Position numbers and translations under genes: made by a program. Below are positions 49,933 to 58,405 of a stretch of 64,000 nucleotides of DNA, one piece after another. The notes beneath the pieces are model-generated. The model had not been told where the DNA came from and searched no databases. It was given only the letters and a program-made list of their open reading frames with translations. The stretch spans positions 99,879-163,878 of the forward strand of contig NZ_RKST01000015.1 in the NCBI RefSeq assembly GCF_003934165.1, in the 5' to 3' direction. This stretch comes from Borborobacter arsenicus. GTDB lineage: Bacteria; Pseudomonadota; Alphaproteobacteria; Rhizobiales; Rhizobiaceae. Each line of letters opens with the position of its first letter. The first letter of the stretch is position 1.

Positions 49933-50922
49933 AGCGGCCAACCGGCTGGCCAGCGCGATCGCCGCTTCGAAGGCGCCGGTGCTGGCGACACCCTTGCCGA
50001 CGATGTCGAAAGCCGTGCCGTGGGCCGGGGTGGTGAAGACGATGTCGAGCCCGGCGGTGACCGTGACGCCGCGGTTGAAGCCGCGCATCTTGGTCGCGAT
50101 CTGGCCCTGGTCGTGATACATGGCAAGCACGCCGTCATAGTCGCCGGCAAATGCCTTGAGATAGACCGTGTCGGCCGGAAACGGCCCCTGGCAGGCAATG
50201 CCCCTGGCCGACATGGCCTCGACGGCCGGGCGAATGATGTCGATCTCCTCGGTTCCGAACAGGCCGCCTTCGCCACCATGCGGATTGAGGGCGGCGACAG
50301 CCAGACGCGGCGCGGCGATGCCGGCCTTTTTCATCATTGTCGTCGCCAGTTCGATCGCAACCTCGATCGAGGGCCGGTCGATCTGGTCGAGCGCCTGCCG
50401 CAGCGAGACATGCGAGGTGACGCGCGACATCCACTGATTGTCCAGCACGTTCATTTCGCTGAAATAGCCGGTGTGGCCGAGAAGATGGGCAAACATCTTG
50501 TGTTCGTCGGGAAATTTCCAGCCGCCGTCGAAAAGCGCGCGCTTGTTGAGCGGCGCGAAAGTGACGGCATCGACTTCCCCGGCCTTGGCGAAATCGATAG
50601 CGCGCGCCAGGGTTTCGCCGGTGAGACGGCCCGACTCGGCGCTGGCGATGCCGGGCGCATAAAGGGCCGGATCGGTGTTGGCGAGGTCGATGAGCGGGAC
50701 GGCCTTGTCCGACCAATCGACCAGGGAAGGGCTGTGATGGCGCCGGTAGGCGAATGAAACGCCGGCCTGCCGCATGCCGAGATCGAGCACACGAGCATCG
50801 CCGATGACGACGATCCGGGCGGTTTGGGCCATGCGGCCGTCATGCAGGATGCGCGCGGTCAGTTCGGGACCGATGCCGGTGGCGTCGCCGGGCGTCAGCG
50901 CAATGATCGGGAGAGCGGTCAT
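49930..50922 (-). CDS. PdxA2-like (4-hydroxythreonine-4-phosphate dehydrogenase family) protein
   Basis: 330 residues. It has the family's TPGDATGIGPEL opening, the metal-binding histidines in HVSLRQAL, NPHGGEGG and YHDQGQIATKM, and the closing GTAFDIVGKG. PdxA makes a pyridoxine precursor, but PdxA2 members in catabolic clusters oxidise phosphorylated sugar acids (e.g. threonate or erythronate 4-phosphate) or, in the TphB branch, ring diols. No DUF1537-type kinase lies nearby. It is last in a three-gene minus-strand unit and overlaps the upstream gene by four bases. The stop codon lies in a MITE end, so the final residues may be altered. Confidence 0.88.
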   Translation of the reverse strand: MTALPIIALTPGDATGIGPELTARILHDGRMAQTARIVVIGDARVLDLGMRQAGVSFAYRRHHSPSLVDWSDKAVPLIDLANTDPALYAPGIASAESGRLTGETLARAIDFAKAGEVDAVTFAPLNKRALFDGGWKFPDEHKMFAHLLGHTGYFSEMNVLDNQWMSRVTSHVSLRQALDQIDRPSIEVAIELATTMMKKAGIAAPRLAVAALNPHGGEGGLFGTEEIDIIRPAVEAMSARGIACQGPFPADTVYLKAFAGDYDGVLAMYHDQGQIATKMRGFNRGVTVTAGLDIVFTTPAHGTAFDIVGKGVASTGAFEAAIALASRLAA

Positions 50923-52022
50923 GCGCTCCTCCTGGCATCAACCGGCGCTTGTGTGAGCGCGCTAGCGACGGCCTTGCCGCAGGTAACCGTATCGGCGCTG
51001 CCGCCGAGATCGCCGGTGCGCAGGCTCCGGTCGGCGAGCACCATTTCGATGGCCGAGACGATTGCCGCGGCCGCATCGGCATGGCCGAGATGGTCGAGCA
51101 GCATGGCGCCGGCCCAGATCTGGCCGATCGGATTGGCGATGCCCTTGCCGGCTATGTCCGGCGCGGAGCCGTGCACCGGCTCGAACAGCGAGGGGAAGTT
51201 GCGCTCCGGGTTGAGATTGGCCGAGGGGGCGATGCCGATCGTGCCGGTGCAGGCGGGGCCGAGGTCGGACAGGATGTCGCCGAACAGGTTGGAGGCGACC
51301 ACCACGTCGAAGCGATCAGGGTTGAGGACGAAATGGGCGCACAATATGTCGATGTGATATTTGTCCCAGCGCACATCGGGAAAGGCTCCGGCCATCTCTT
51401 CCACCCGCTCGTCCCAATAGGGCATGGTGATCGAAATCCCGTTTGACTTGGTGGCCGAGGTAAGGTGCTTCTTCGGCCGTTTGCGGGCGAGATCGAAGGC
51501 GAATCGCAGGATGCGGTCGACGCCGACCCGGCTCATCAGCGTCTCCTGCACGACGATTTCGCGGTCGGTTCCCGGAAACATCCGCCCGCCGATCGAGGAA
51601 TATTCGCCCTCGGTGTTTTCCCGCACGACCAGGAAATCGATGTCGCCCGGCTTGCGGTCGGCCAGCGGCGAGCGCACGCCAGGCATCAGGCGAACGGGAC
51701 GAAGATTGACATATTGGTCGAATTCGCGCCGGAACTGGAGCAGCGAGCCCCAGAGCGAGATGTGGTCGGGCACCGTTTCGGGCCAGCCGACGGCACCGAA
51801 ATAGATGGCGTCATGCCTGCCGATCCGGTCCTTCCAGTCCTCCGGCATCATGCGGCCATGCTGCAGATAATAGTCGCAAGAGGCGAAATCGAAGTGGTCG
51901 AAGTGGAGGTCAAGGCCGAATCTGGCCGCCGCGGCTTCAAGGACACGAACGCCTTCGGGCATCACTTCCTTGCCGATCCCGTCGCCGGGAATGACCGCTA
52001 TCCTGAATTGCCTGGCTGTCAA
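50919..52022 (-). CDS. Tartrate-dehydrogenase-like beta-decarboxylating dehydrogenase A
   Basis: 367 residues of the isocitrate/isopropylmalate dehydrogenase family, in the tartrate dehydrogenase/decarboxylase (TtuC, DmlA) branch. Motifs: PGDGIGKEV, the substrate-binding LRPVRLMPG, RENTEGEY, TKSNG and SNLFGDILSDLG. These enzymes oxidise 2-hydroxy-dicarboxylates such as tartrate or malate at C2 with NAD+, often with loss of CO2. The start is TTG at 52022 with GGAGG seven bases upstream. It is 12 bases after the paralogue at 52035 and overlaps the PdxA2-like gene. Confidence 0.9.
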   Translation of the reverse strand: MTARQFRIAVIPGDGIGKEVMPEGVRVLEAAAARFGLDLHFDHFDFASCDYYLQHGRMMPEDWKDRIGRHDAIYFGAVGWPETVPDHISLWGSLLQFRREFDQYVNLRPVRLMPGVRSPLADRKPGDIDFLVVRENTEGEYSSIGGRMFPGTDREIVVQETLMSRVGVDRILRFAFDLARKRPKKHLTSATKSNGISITMPYWDERVEEMAGAFPDVRWDKYHIDILCAHFVLNPDRFDVVVASNLFGDILSDLGPACTGTIGIAPSANLNPERNFPSLFEPVHGSAPDIAGKGIANPIGQIWAGAMLLDHLGHADAAAAIVSAIEMVLADRSLRTGDLGGSADTVTCGKAVASALTQAPVDARRSA

Positions 52023-52034
52023 CTGAAGTCCTCC

Positions 52035-53111
52035 CTACAGGTTGTCGCCCAGGAGTGCGGCACAGACCGCCTCGGTGACCTGGTTTGTCGTCGCGGTGCC
52101 GCCAAGATCGGGCGTGTGCAGCGAAGCATCCGAGGTGACGCGCTCGATGGCCCGCATCAGCCTTTGCGCTGCCGCGGCTTCGCCGAGATGTTCCAGCATC
52201 ATCACTGCGGACCAGAACGTCCCGATGGGATTGGCGATGCCCTTGCCGGTGATGTCGAAGGCCGAACCGTGGATGGGCTCGAACATCGAGGGAAAGCGCC
52301 TGTCGGGATTGAGATTGGCGGTCGGGGCGATGCCGATCGACCCGGCAAGGGCCGCCGCCAGATCGGAAAGGATGTCGGCATGCAGGTTGGTGGCAACGAT
52401 GGTGTCGAGCGAGGCGGGGTTGAGCGTCATGCGAACGGTCATGGCATCGACCAGCATCTTGTCCCAGGCGACATCGGGATAATCGCTCGCGACTTCGCGG
52501 GCGATGTCGTCCCACAGCACCATGCCGTGGCGCTGGGCATTGGACTTGGTGACCACGGTCAAGAGCTTGCGCGGGCGCGAGCGGGCCAGGTCGAAGGCAA
52601 AGCGCATGATGCGCTCGACGCCGGCGCGCGTGAAGATCGCAACCTCGGTCGCCACCTCCTCGGGCAGGCCGCGATGCGAACGGCCGCCCTGGCCGGCATA
52701 TTCGCCTTCGGAGTTCTCGCGGACGATAACCCAGTCGAGATCCTTCGCGGTGACGCCGCGAAGGGGGCTTGCGATGCCGGGCAATATGCGGGTCGGGCGC
52801 ACATTGGCATATTGGTCGAGCGGCTGGCAGATCGACAGGCGCAAGCCCCACAGCGTCAGGTGATCGGGCACGTCGGGGGCACCGACAGCGCCGAAATAGA
52901 TGGCGTCGAAGGGTTTCAGCAGCTCCGAACCGTTTGCGGGCATCATCTCGCCATGGGCCTTGTAGTAGTCCGACCCCCAGCCGAATTGCTCCACCGCGAG
53001 ATCAAAACCGCCGTCGCGTGCCGCGCAGGCCGCCAGCACGCGCAGGCCCGCCGCGATGACTTCCTTGCCGATGCCGTCGCCGGGAATGGCGGCAATCCGG
53101 TAGTTTGGCAT
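52035..53111 (-). CDS. Tartrate-dehydrogenase-like beta-decarboxylating dehydrogenase B
   Basis: 358 residues, a paralogue of the next gene in the unit with the same motif set: PGDGIGKEV, VRPTRILPG, RENSEGEYAGQGG, TKSNA and TNLHADILSDLA. Having two different copies in one transcript suggests either two stereoisomers or two successive steps. GAGGG precedes the ATG by about six bases. It is first in the minus-strand unit, and its promoter region is shared with the divergent dehalogenase-like gene, with a 12-base inverted repeat between them. Confidence 0.9.
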   Translation of the reverse strand: MPNYRIAAIPGDGIGKEVIAAGLRVLAACAARDGGFDLAVEQFGWGSDYYKAHGEMMPANGSELLKPFDAIYFGAVGAPDVPDHLTLWGLRLSICQPLDQYANVRPTRILPGIASPLRGVTAKDLDWVIVRENSEGEYAGQGGRSHRGLPEEVATEVAIFTRAGVERIMRFAFDLARSRPRKLLTVVTKSNAQRHGMVLWDDIAREVASDYPDVAWDKMLVDAMTVRMTLNPASLDTIVATNLHADILSDLAAALAGSIGIAPTANLNPDRRFPSMFEPIHGSAFDITGKGIANPIGTFWSAVMMLEHLGEAAAAQRLMRAIERVTSDASLHTPDLGGTATTNQVTEAVCAALLGDNL

Positions 53112-53160
53112 GTGAATCCCTCTTCTGCAGGCTGACGTTATATCCGATGCCGAAGCGGAT

Positions 53161-53194
53161 CAAAATTGTCAATTAAAAACTGTTGACAATTTTG
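53161..53194. promoter_or_regulatory. Candidate GntR operator, perfect 12-base inverted repeat
   Basis: CAAAATTGTCAA (53161-53172) and TTGACAATTTTG (53183-53194) are exact complements around a ten-base spacer. The site is about 50 bases from the dehydrogenase B start and 63 from the hydrolase start, so it can control both divergent units. It shares CTGTTGACAAT with the sites at 54.23 and 59.22 kb. Confidence 0.7.
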
Positions 53195-53256
53195 ATGATG
53201 AGGAATGATGTATCGATATGGCGCCTCGACCGGTGCCGATGCGAAGGAGGAGCGTG

Positions 53257-54198
53257 ATGTCAGCAAGCCAGCCCTCATCCATGATGCCGCAGCTTCCGAA
53301 GGATCATCCCGGCCTGATGGATGGTTTCCGTTATGAGCGGGTGCGCACGTTGGGAGCAGAGATCAATGTCGCGATAGCCGGGGAGGGCCCGCCGCTGCTG
53401 CTCCTGCATGGCAACCCGCTGACCCATGTGAGCTGGCACAAGGTTGCGCCGACATTGGCCAAGAGCTTCACGGTCGTGGCGGCGGATTTGCGCGGCTATG
53501 GCGACAGTTCCAAACCTGATGGAGGGCCGGATCATTCCGCCTATTCCTTCCGTGCGATGGGCGAGGACAATGCCGAGATCATGACGCATTTCGGCTTCGA
53601 CCGGTTCCAGGTCGCCGGCCATGACCGCGGCGGGCGCGTCGGTTTCCGCATGGCGCTGGACTTTCCGGAGCGGATCGAACGGCTGGCCGCGCTGGACATC
53701 GTGCCCACCCATCATATGCTGACGGGGATCAATCTCGGCTGGGGCATAGAAGCCTATCACTGGTTCTTCATGGCGCAGAAGGCGCCTTTCCCGGAAAAGC
53801 TGCTGTCGGCCGATCTCAATTATTACATGGACTACAAGCTCAACAAGAAAGGCGTCGGGCTGGAGATATTCAGTCCACAGGCGATGGCCGAATACAAGCG
53901 CTGCGCGACGCCTGAACAGATTCACGCCGTCTGCGAGGACTACCGCGCGACCGTCAGTGTCGATCTGGCCATGGATACCGCCGATTTCGGAAAGCGGAAG
54001 ATCGACTGTCCCGTACTCGTGCTTTGGGGAGACAATAGCCATTGCGGCCGCCATTTCCGGCCGCTGGAGGCCTGGGCACCCTGGGCGCCCGATCTACGGG
54101 GCTGGGCGCTGCCGAGCGGCCACTATCCGCAGGAGCAGCGACCGGATCTCGTCCACGAGGCGCTGTGGAAATTCTTTACCGGGCGTGACCCTTCTTAA
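53257..54198 (+). CDS. Haloacetate (fluoroacetate) dehalogenase-like alpha/beta hydrolase
   Basis: 313 residues. The nucleophile is D123 in GHDRGGR, with D147 and H289 (SGHYPQ) completing the triad. R124 and R127 are placed to bind a carboxylate, and H168-W169 (AYHWFF) with Y229 match the halide pocket of fluoroacetate dehalogenase. The distances D to H-W (45) and D to acid (24) equal those of the R. palustris enzyme. The likely chemistry is hydrolytic removal of a halogen (or opening of a related substrate) from a 2-substituted acid in the cytoplasm. The start at 53257 has AAGGAGG six bases upstream. Confidence 0.88.
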   Translation: MSASQPSSMMPQLPKDHPGLMDGFRYERVRTLGAEINVAIAGEGPPLLLLHGNPLTHVSWHKVAPTLAKSFTVVAADLRGYGDSSKPDGGPDHSAYSFRAMGEDNAEIMTHFGFDRFQVAGHDRGGRVGFRMALDFPERIERLAALDIVPTHHMLTGINLGWGIEAYHWFFMAQKAPFPEKLLSADLNYYMDYKLNKKGVGLEIFSPQAMAEYKRCATPEQIHAVCEDYRATVSVDLAMDTADFGKRKIDCPVLVLWGDNSHCGRHFRPLEAWAPWAPDLRGWALPSGHYPQEQRPDLVHEALWKFFTGRDPS

Positions 54199-54230
54199 TA
54201 AGCTTTTGCTAGTTTCGGCCTTATTAGTAA

Positions 54231-54247
54231 TCTGTTGACAATCTGCA
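54231..54247. promoter_or_regulatory. Candidate GntR box / promoter upstream of the ABC operon
   Basis: TCTGTTGACAATCTGCA lies about 72 bases before the ATPase start. The core CTGTTGACAAT is identical to the sites at 53.18 and 59.22 kb. Read as a -35 (TTGACA), a TAGGTT follows at 17 bases, so operator and promoter may overlap. Confidence 0.5.
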
Positions 54248-54318
54248 ATTCCACTCATAGGTTTTATGAAAAGACGACGGAGCAGTCCTGATCGGACTCC
54301 GTCACACGGGGAGGTGTG

Positions 54319-55386
54319 ATGTCGTTTCTTGAACTGGATGGCCTGGCCAAAAGCTATGGCAATCTGACTGTCGTAAAAAACGTCAATCTCTCGGTCGATA
54401 AGGGAAAGCTGGTCTGCCTGCTGGGGCCGTCCGGCTGCGGCAAGACGACGACGCTTCGGCTCATTGCCGGCTTTGTGCCGGCCAATGCCGGGTCGATCCG
54501 GGTCGGCGGGCAGACGGTCTCGTCCGCGCATTCGACGGTTCCGCCGGAAGCAAGGAACATGTCGATGATCTTCCAGAGCTATGCGCTCTGGCCGCATATG
54601 ACGGTATTCCAGAATGTCGCCTACGGCCTGAAGCTGCGCAAGGTTCCGGCGATCGAGACCGCCGCGCGCGTGCGCACCATCTTGGCGGCGACGCAGCTTA
54701 CCCCGCTGGAGGACCGCTACCCGGGCGAACTCTCGGGCGGCCAGCAGCAGCGCGTTTCGCTGGCGCGCGCCTTGGTGGTCAAGCCGGAAATCCTGCTTCT
54801 CGACGAGCCGCTTTCCAATCTCGACGCCAATCTGCGCGAGGAGATGCGGTTCGAGATAAGGCGGCTGCACGACGAGTTCCGCTACACCACCGTCTATGTG
54901 ACGCATGACCAGGTGGAAGCGATGACGACGGCCGACATCATCGTGGTGATGAATGACGGCAGGATCGAGCAGGCGGGAAGCCCCGAGGACATCTACCAGC
55001 GGCCGCAGACGGAGTTCGTGGCCAGGTTCATCGGCGGCACCAACATATTGAAGGGGCAGAAGGGGGCTGGCGACGTGGTCGTCTGTGATGGCGACATCAA
55101 ATTGCGCTGCGCCAGCGGGGAGTTCGCCGCGCAGGGGCAGACGGCAGTCTCCATACGCCACCACGATATCCGGCTTTCGGAAAAAAAGCCGACGAGTGTC
55201 GACATGAACTGGGCGACGGGAACCGTCTCCCGCCAGATCTATCTGGGTTCGCATCGCGATTATCTCGTCTCGCTGACTGGTGGAGAAACGGTGCGCACCA
55301 TCGCACCGGTCGATGTCGCGATCCCGGTGGGTCAGCAGGTCTGGCTGAATTTTCCGCCAGACAGCTGTCGGGCGCTCGCGCAATAG
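54319..55386 (+). CDS. ABC transporter ATP-binding protein
   Basis: 355 residues. Walker A is GPSGCGKTTT, the signature is LSGGQQQRVSLARAL, Walker B is ILLLDEPLSNLD, and the H-loop is VTHDQVEAM. A C-terminal TOBE domain (about 280-350) places it in the Fe3+/spermidine/phosphonate (FbpC/PotA) group of importers. It powers the permease encoded downstream. GGAGG ends four bases before the ATG at 54319. First gene of a three-gene ABC unit behind a candidate GntR box. Confidence 0.93.
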   Translation: MSFLELDGLAKSYGNLTVVKNVNLSVDKGKLVCLLGPSGCGKTTTLRLIAGFVPANAGSIRVGGQTVSSAHSTVPPEARNMSMIFQSYALWPHMTVFQNVAYGLKLRKVPAIETAARVRTILAATQLTPLEDRYPGELSGGQQQRVSLARALVVKPEILLLDEPLSNLDANLREEMRFEIRRLHDEFRYTTVYVTHDQVEAMTTADIIVVMNDGRIEQAGSPEDIYQRPQTEFVARFIGGTNILKGQKGAGDVVVCDGDIKLRCASGEFAAQGQTAVSIRHHDIRLSEKKPTSVDMNWATGTVSRQIYLGSHRDYLVSLTGGETVRTIAPVDVAIPVGQQVWLNFPPDSCRALAQ

Positions 55387-55400
55387 TGGAGGAAGGAAAC

Positions 55401-56447
55401 ATGTGGAATAGACCGATTACCGCCGCGCTTCTCGCGGTGGGCATGATGGCGTCGTCGTCCGCCATGGCGGAAGCGCCGGCGCCATATCAGGTGACGCCGG
55501 AACTCGAAGCGGCGGCGAAGGCCGAGGGGAAGGTGGTCTTCTATACCGCCACGGATGTGACGGTGGCAGAAAAGCTCGCCGAGCTGTTCAAGACGAAATA
55601 TCCCGAAATCACCGTCCAGGTGGAGCGGGCCGGCTCTGAGCGCGTGTTCCAGCGCATCGGCCAGGAATATTCCACCGGCATCTACAATGCCGATGTCATC
55701 GAGACGTCGGATGCGGTGCATTTCGCCTATTTCAAGCGCGAGGGCTGGCTGGAACCGATGGTTCCACAGGAGGTGGCGGACAAGTGGCCTGCCGACGAAC
55801 GCGATCCCGACGGCAATTTCGCTGCCTATCGCGCCCATCTTTCGGTCATCGCCTATCGCTCGGACCTGTTGCCGGATGCCGAGGCGCCCAAGACCTGGGA
55901 GGACCTGCTCGACCCCCGCTTCAAGGGAAAGATGGTCAAGGCGCATCCCGGCTATAGCGGCACCGTCATGACCGCCACCTTTGCGCTCACCAGCCTGCTT
56001 GGATGGGACTATTTCGAGAAGCTCGGCACGCAGGACGTCATGCAGGTGCAGTCCTCGACCGAGCCGCCGAAGAAGCTTGCGCAGGGCGAGCGCGTGCTTG
56101 AGGTCGACGGCAACGAATATAACGTCTTCCGCCTGCAGGACGAGGGCGTGCCGATCAAGATCGTCTATCCGGAGGCGGGCACGCCGCTTGCGGTCGGCAA
56201 CGCCGCCGTGCTGGCGCACGCACCCAACCCCAATGCGGCCAAGCTGTTCTATTCGTTCCTGTTCTCGCTCGAAGCACAGCAGCTCAACAGCGATTTCGGC
56301 GGCCTGCGGTCGTTCCATCCCGACGTCAAGGAAAAGGAGGGACGCCTGCCCATCTCGCAGATCAAGCTCCTGCACTCCGACCCTGCCCAGCTCGAGCCGG
56401 AGATCCTGACGATCAAGTCCAACTACGAGAAGTATTTCGGGACGTGA
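55401..56447 (+). CDS. ABC transporter periplasmic substrate-binding protein
   Basis: 348 residues. A signal peptide (about 1-27, ending AMAEA) is followed by a type II binding-protein fold of the FbpA/2-aminoethylphosphonate group: GKVVFYTATDVTVAEKL, YNADVIETSDAVHF, PKTWEDLLDPRFKGKM. Iron-binding tyrosine pairs typical of FbpA are not evident, so an organic ligand is more likely, consistent with the surrounding catabolic genes. GGAGGAAGG precedes the ATG. A 14-base hairpin follows the gene and may stabilise this part of the mRNA. Confidence 0.9.
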   Translation: MWNRPITAALLAVGMMASSSAMAEAPAPYQVTPELEAAAKAEGKVVFYTATDVTVAEKLAELFKTKYPEITVQVERAGSERVFQRIGQEYSTGIYNADVIETSDAVHFAYFKREGWLEPMVPQEVADKWPADERDPDGNFAAYRAHLSVIAYRSDLLPDAEAPKTWEDLLDPRFKGKMVKAHPGYSGTVMTATFALTSLLGWDYFEKLGTQDVMQVQSSTEPPKKLAQGERVLEVDGNEYNVFRLQDEGVPIKIVYPEAGTPLAVGNAAVLAHAPNPNAAKLFYSFLFSLEAQQLNSDFGGLRSFHPDVKEKEGRLPISQIKLLHSDPAQLEPEILTIKSNYEKYFGT

Positions 56448-56467
56448 CGGACTGACCCAGCAATCCC

Positions 56468-56502
56468 GCATTCCCCGCCGGTCGCGCTCCGGCGGGGAAT
56501 GC
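56468..56502 (+). other. 14-base perfect hairpin between binding-protein and permease genes
   Basis: GCATTCCCCGCCGG (56468-56481) and its exact complement (56489-56502) frame a seven-base loop, 20 bases past the binding-protein stop. There is no T-run. Such hairpins usually protect the upstream mRNA so that the binding protein is made in excess over the permease. Confidence 0.65.
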
Positions 56503-56522
56503 GCCAAAGCCTCCAGCCCGGT

Positions 56523-58253
56523 ATGAGGACAATGACCAGCATCGCACTTAACGAAGGCGCGCAGCGCCGCGGCATCGACCTCTCCTGGCCTACCTTCGCC
56601 CTGTTGACCGTGGTGCTGAGCATCCTGGTCATCCTGCCGCTGTTCTGGCTTATCTATTACAGCTTTCGCAGCGATGCCGGCGGCGGCGCGACGCTCGACA
56701 ACTTTGCTGCCCTCGTCACCGATCCGGCACTCGTGCGTGCCTACGCGCTGGCGATCGGCATGGCGCTTGGCGTGGGTGCCCTGGCCTGCCTGGTCGCCAC
56801 CCCGATGGCCTGGCTGGTGGCGCGCACCGACTTGCCGGGCCGCCGCCATATCCGCATGCTGGTGACCGCCTCGTTCGTGACGCCGCCATTTCTCGGCGCG
56901 ATCGCCTATGAGATCATCGCCGCGCCCAACAGCGGCATTGTCAACATCATCTATCGCTATGTGTTCGGGCTCGAACCAGGCGCGTATCTGGTCAATATCT
57001 ACACTTTCACCGGGCTGGTCTTTGCCATCGCCTGCTTCACCTTCCCTTACGTGTTCACGCTGGTGGCGAATGCGCTCGACCGGGTGCCTGCCGACCTGGA
57101 GGATGCCTCCTCCATTCTCGGCGGCAGGGCATTGACGACCTTGCGCAAGGTCACGATCCCGATGGTGCTGCCTGCCATACTCGCCGGAACGCTGATTGCC
57201 GTGCTGCAGGCGCTGACGATGTTCGGCTCCCCGGCGATCCTGGCCTTGCCGGCCGGCTTCCACGTCATCACCACCAAGATATGGAGCCTGTTCCAGTTTC
57301 CGCCGCGCCTGGGGCTGGCGGCCGCCTCGGCGCTGCCGCTGCTGGTGATCACCATGCTGCTGTTGCGCGCGCAGAAATCCATTCTCGGACGCAGGGGCTA
57401 TACCGTGCTGGGCGGCAAGAGCGGCACGCCGCGGCTGACGAGCCTGGGCCCCTGGAAATGGGCTGCGATGGCATTCGTCTATGGCGTGCTGTGCCTGACG
57501 ATATTCTTCCCCTATGCGGCGCTGATCAAGACGGCGTTCACCGTGACTGTCGGCGATCCGATCAATTTCGATACGCTGACGCTGCGGCACTGGAACTTCG
57601 TGCTGTTCGATTTCTCGGCGACGCGAATGGCCCTCTACAACACCATCCTGCTGGGCTTCCTGACGGCAACCGTGGTGACGGCAATCGCCCTGGTGGTGTC
57701 CTATCTGGCGATCCGCAAGACGATCCCCGGCGCGAAATATCTGGGCTTCCTCGCCACTGCGCCGGTGGCCATTCCGGGCATCGTGCTGGGTGTCGGGCTG
57801 TTCCTGAGCTATGCCAATCCGACCTTCCAGCTCTACGGCACGCTTTGGATCCTGCTCATCGCTTTCATGACGATCGAACTGCCTGCCGGCTATCAGCAGA
57901 TGTCTTCGGCCTTTGCCGGCGTGCATCCCGAACTGGAGGAAGCGGGCCGCATTCTTGGCGCGTCCCGGTTGCGCACGCTTTGGGAAATCACCGCCCCGCT
58001 CCTGCGCACCAGCGTGGTTGCCTCATGGTGCTTCGTCTTCGTCGGGACGATCCGTGAATTGTCGGCAACCATCCTGCTTACGACGGCAAACACCAAGCTC
58101 GTGTCGGTGATCATTTACGACCTCAATGAAAGCGGCGATCTTGGCGCGATCTGCGTGCTCGGCATCCTTCTGCTTGTCGCATCGTTTGCGGTCGTGTTTG
58201 CCGCCAATCGTGTTCCGGTGCTCGGCGGTGCGCAGATGAATGCGCGCGGCTAG
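56523..58253 (+). CDS. Fused ABC transporter permease (two membrane domains)
   Basis: 576 residues with about 12 helices in two repeated permease domains. Each half has an EAA-loop: DLEDASSILGGRALTTLRKVTIP in the first and ELEEAGRILGASRLRTLWEITAP in the second. Fused permeases of this kind are usual for FbpB/PhnU-type importers. The start is ATG 56523 or 56532; neither has a well-spaced ribosome-binding site. It completes a single-operon importer with the ATPase and binding protein. Confidence 0.92.
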   Translation: MRTMTSIALNEGAQRRGIDLSWPTFALLTVVLSILVILPLFWLIYYSFRSDAGGGATLDNFAALVTDPALVRAYALAIGMALGVGALACLVATPMAWLVARTDLPGRRHIRMLVTASFVTPPFLGAIAYEIIAAPNSGIVNIIYRYVFGLEPGAYLVNIYTFTGLVFAIACFTFPYVFTLVANALDRVPADLEDASSILGGRALTTLRKVTIPMVLPAILAGTLIAVLQALTMFGSPAILALPAGFHVITTKIWSLFQFPPRLGLAAASALPLLVITMLLLRAQKSILGRRGYTVLGGKSGTPRLTSLGPWKWAAMAFVYGVLCLTIFFPYAALIKTAFTVTVGDPINFDTLTLRHWNFVLFDFSATRMALYNTILLGFLTATVVTAIALVVSYLAIRKTIPGAKYLGFLATAPVAIPGIVLGVGLFLSYANPTFQLYGTLWILLIAFMTIELPAGYQQMSSAFAGVHPELEEAGRILGASRLRTLWEITAPLLRTSVVASWCFVFVGTIRELSATILLTTANTKLVSVIIYDLNESGDLGAICVLGILLLVASFAVVFAANRVPVLGGAQMNARG

Positions 58254-58405
58254 CGACGCGACAAGCTGCCGGCCGCACTGCCGGAGCAGGTTGGTCGTCG
58301 CTTTTCGTTGTTTTTGTTGCTAAATGGAACGAGAAGGGTTCACAGAAGGGCGGATATCGACTACGCGCCACATGCCCCTCGTTCTGGAACTCATGATGGT
58401 TTTGG

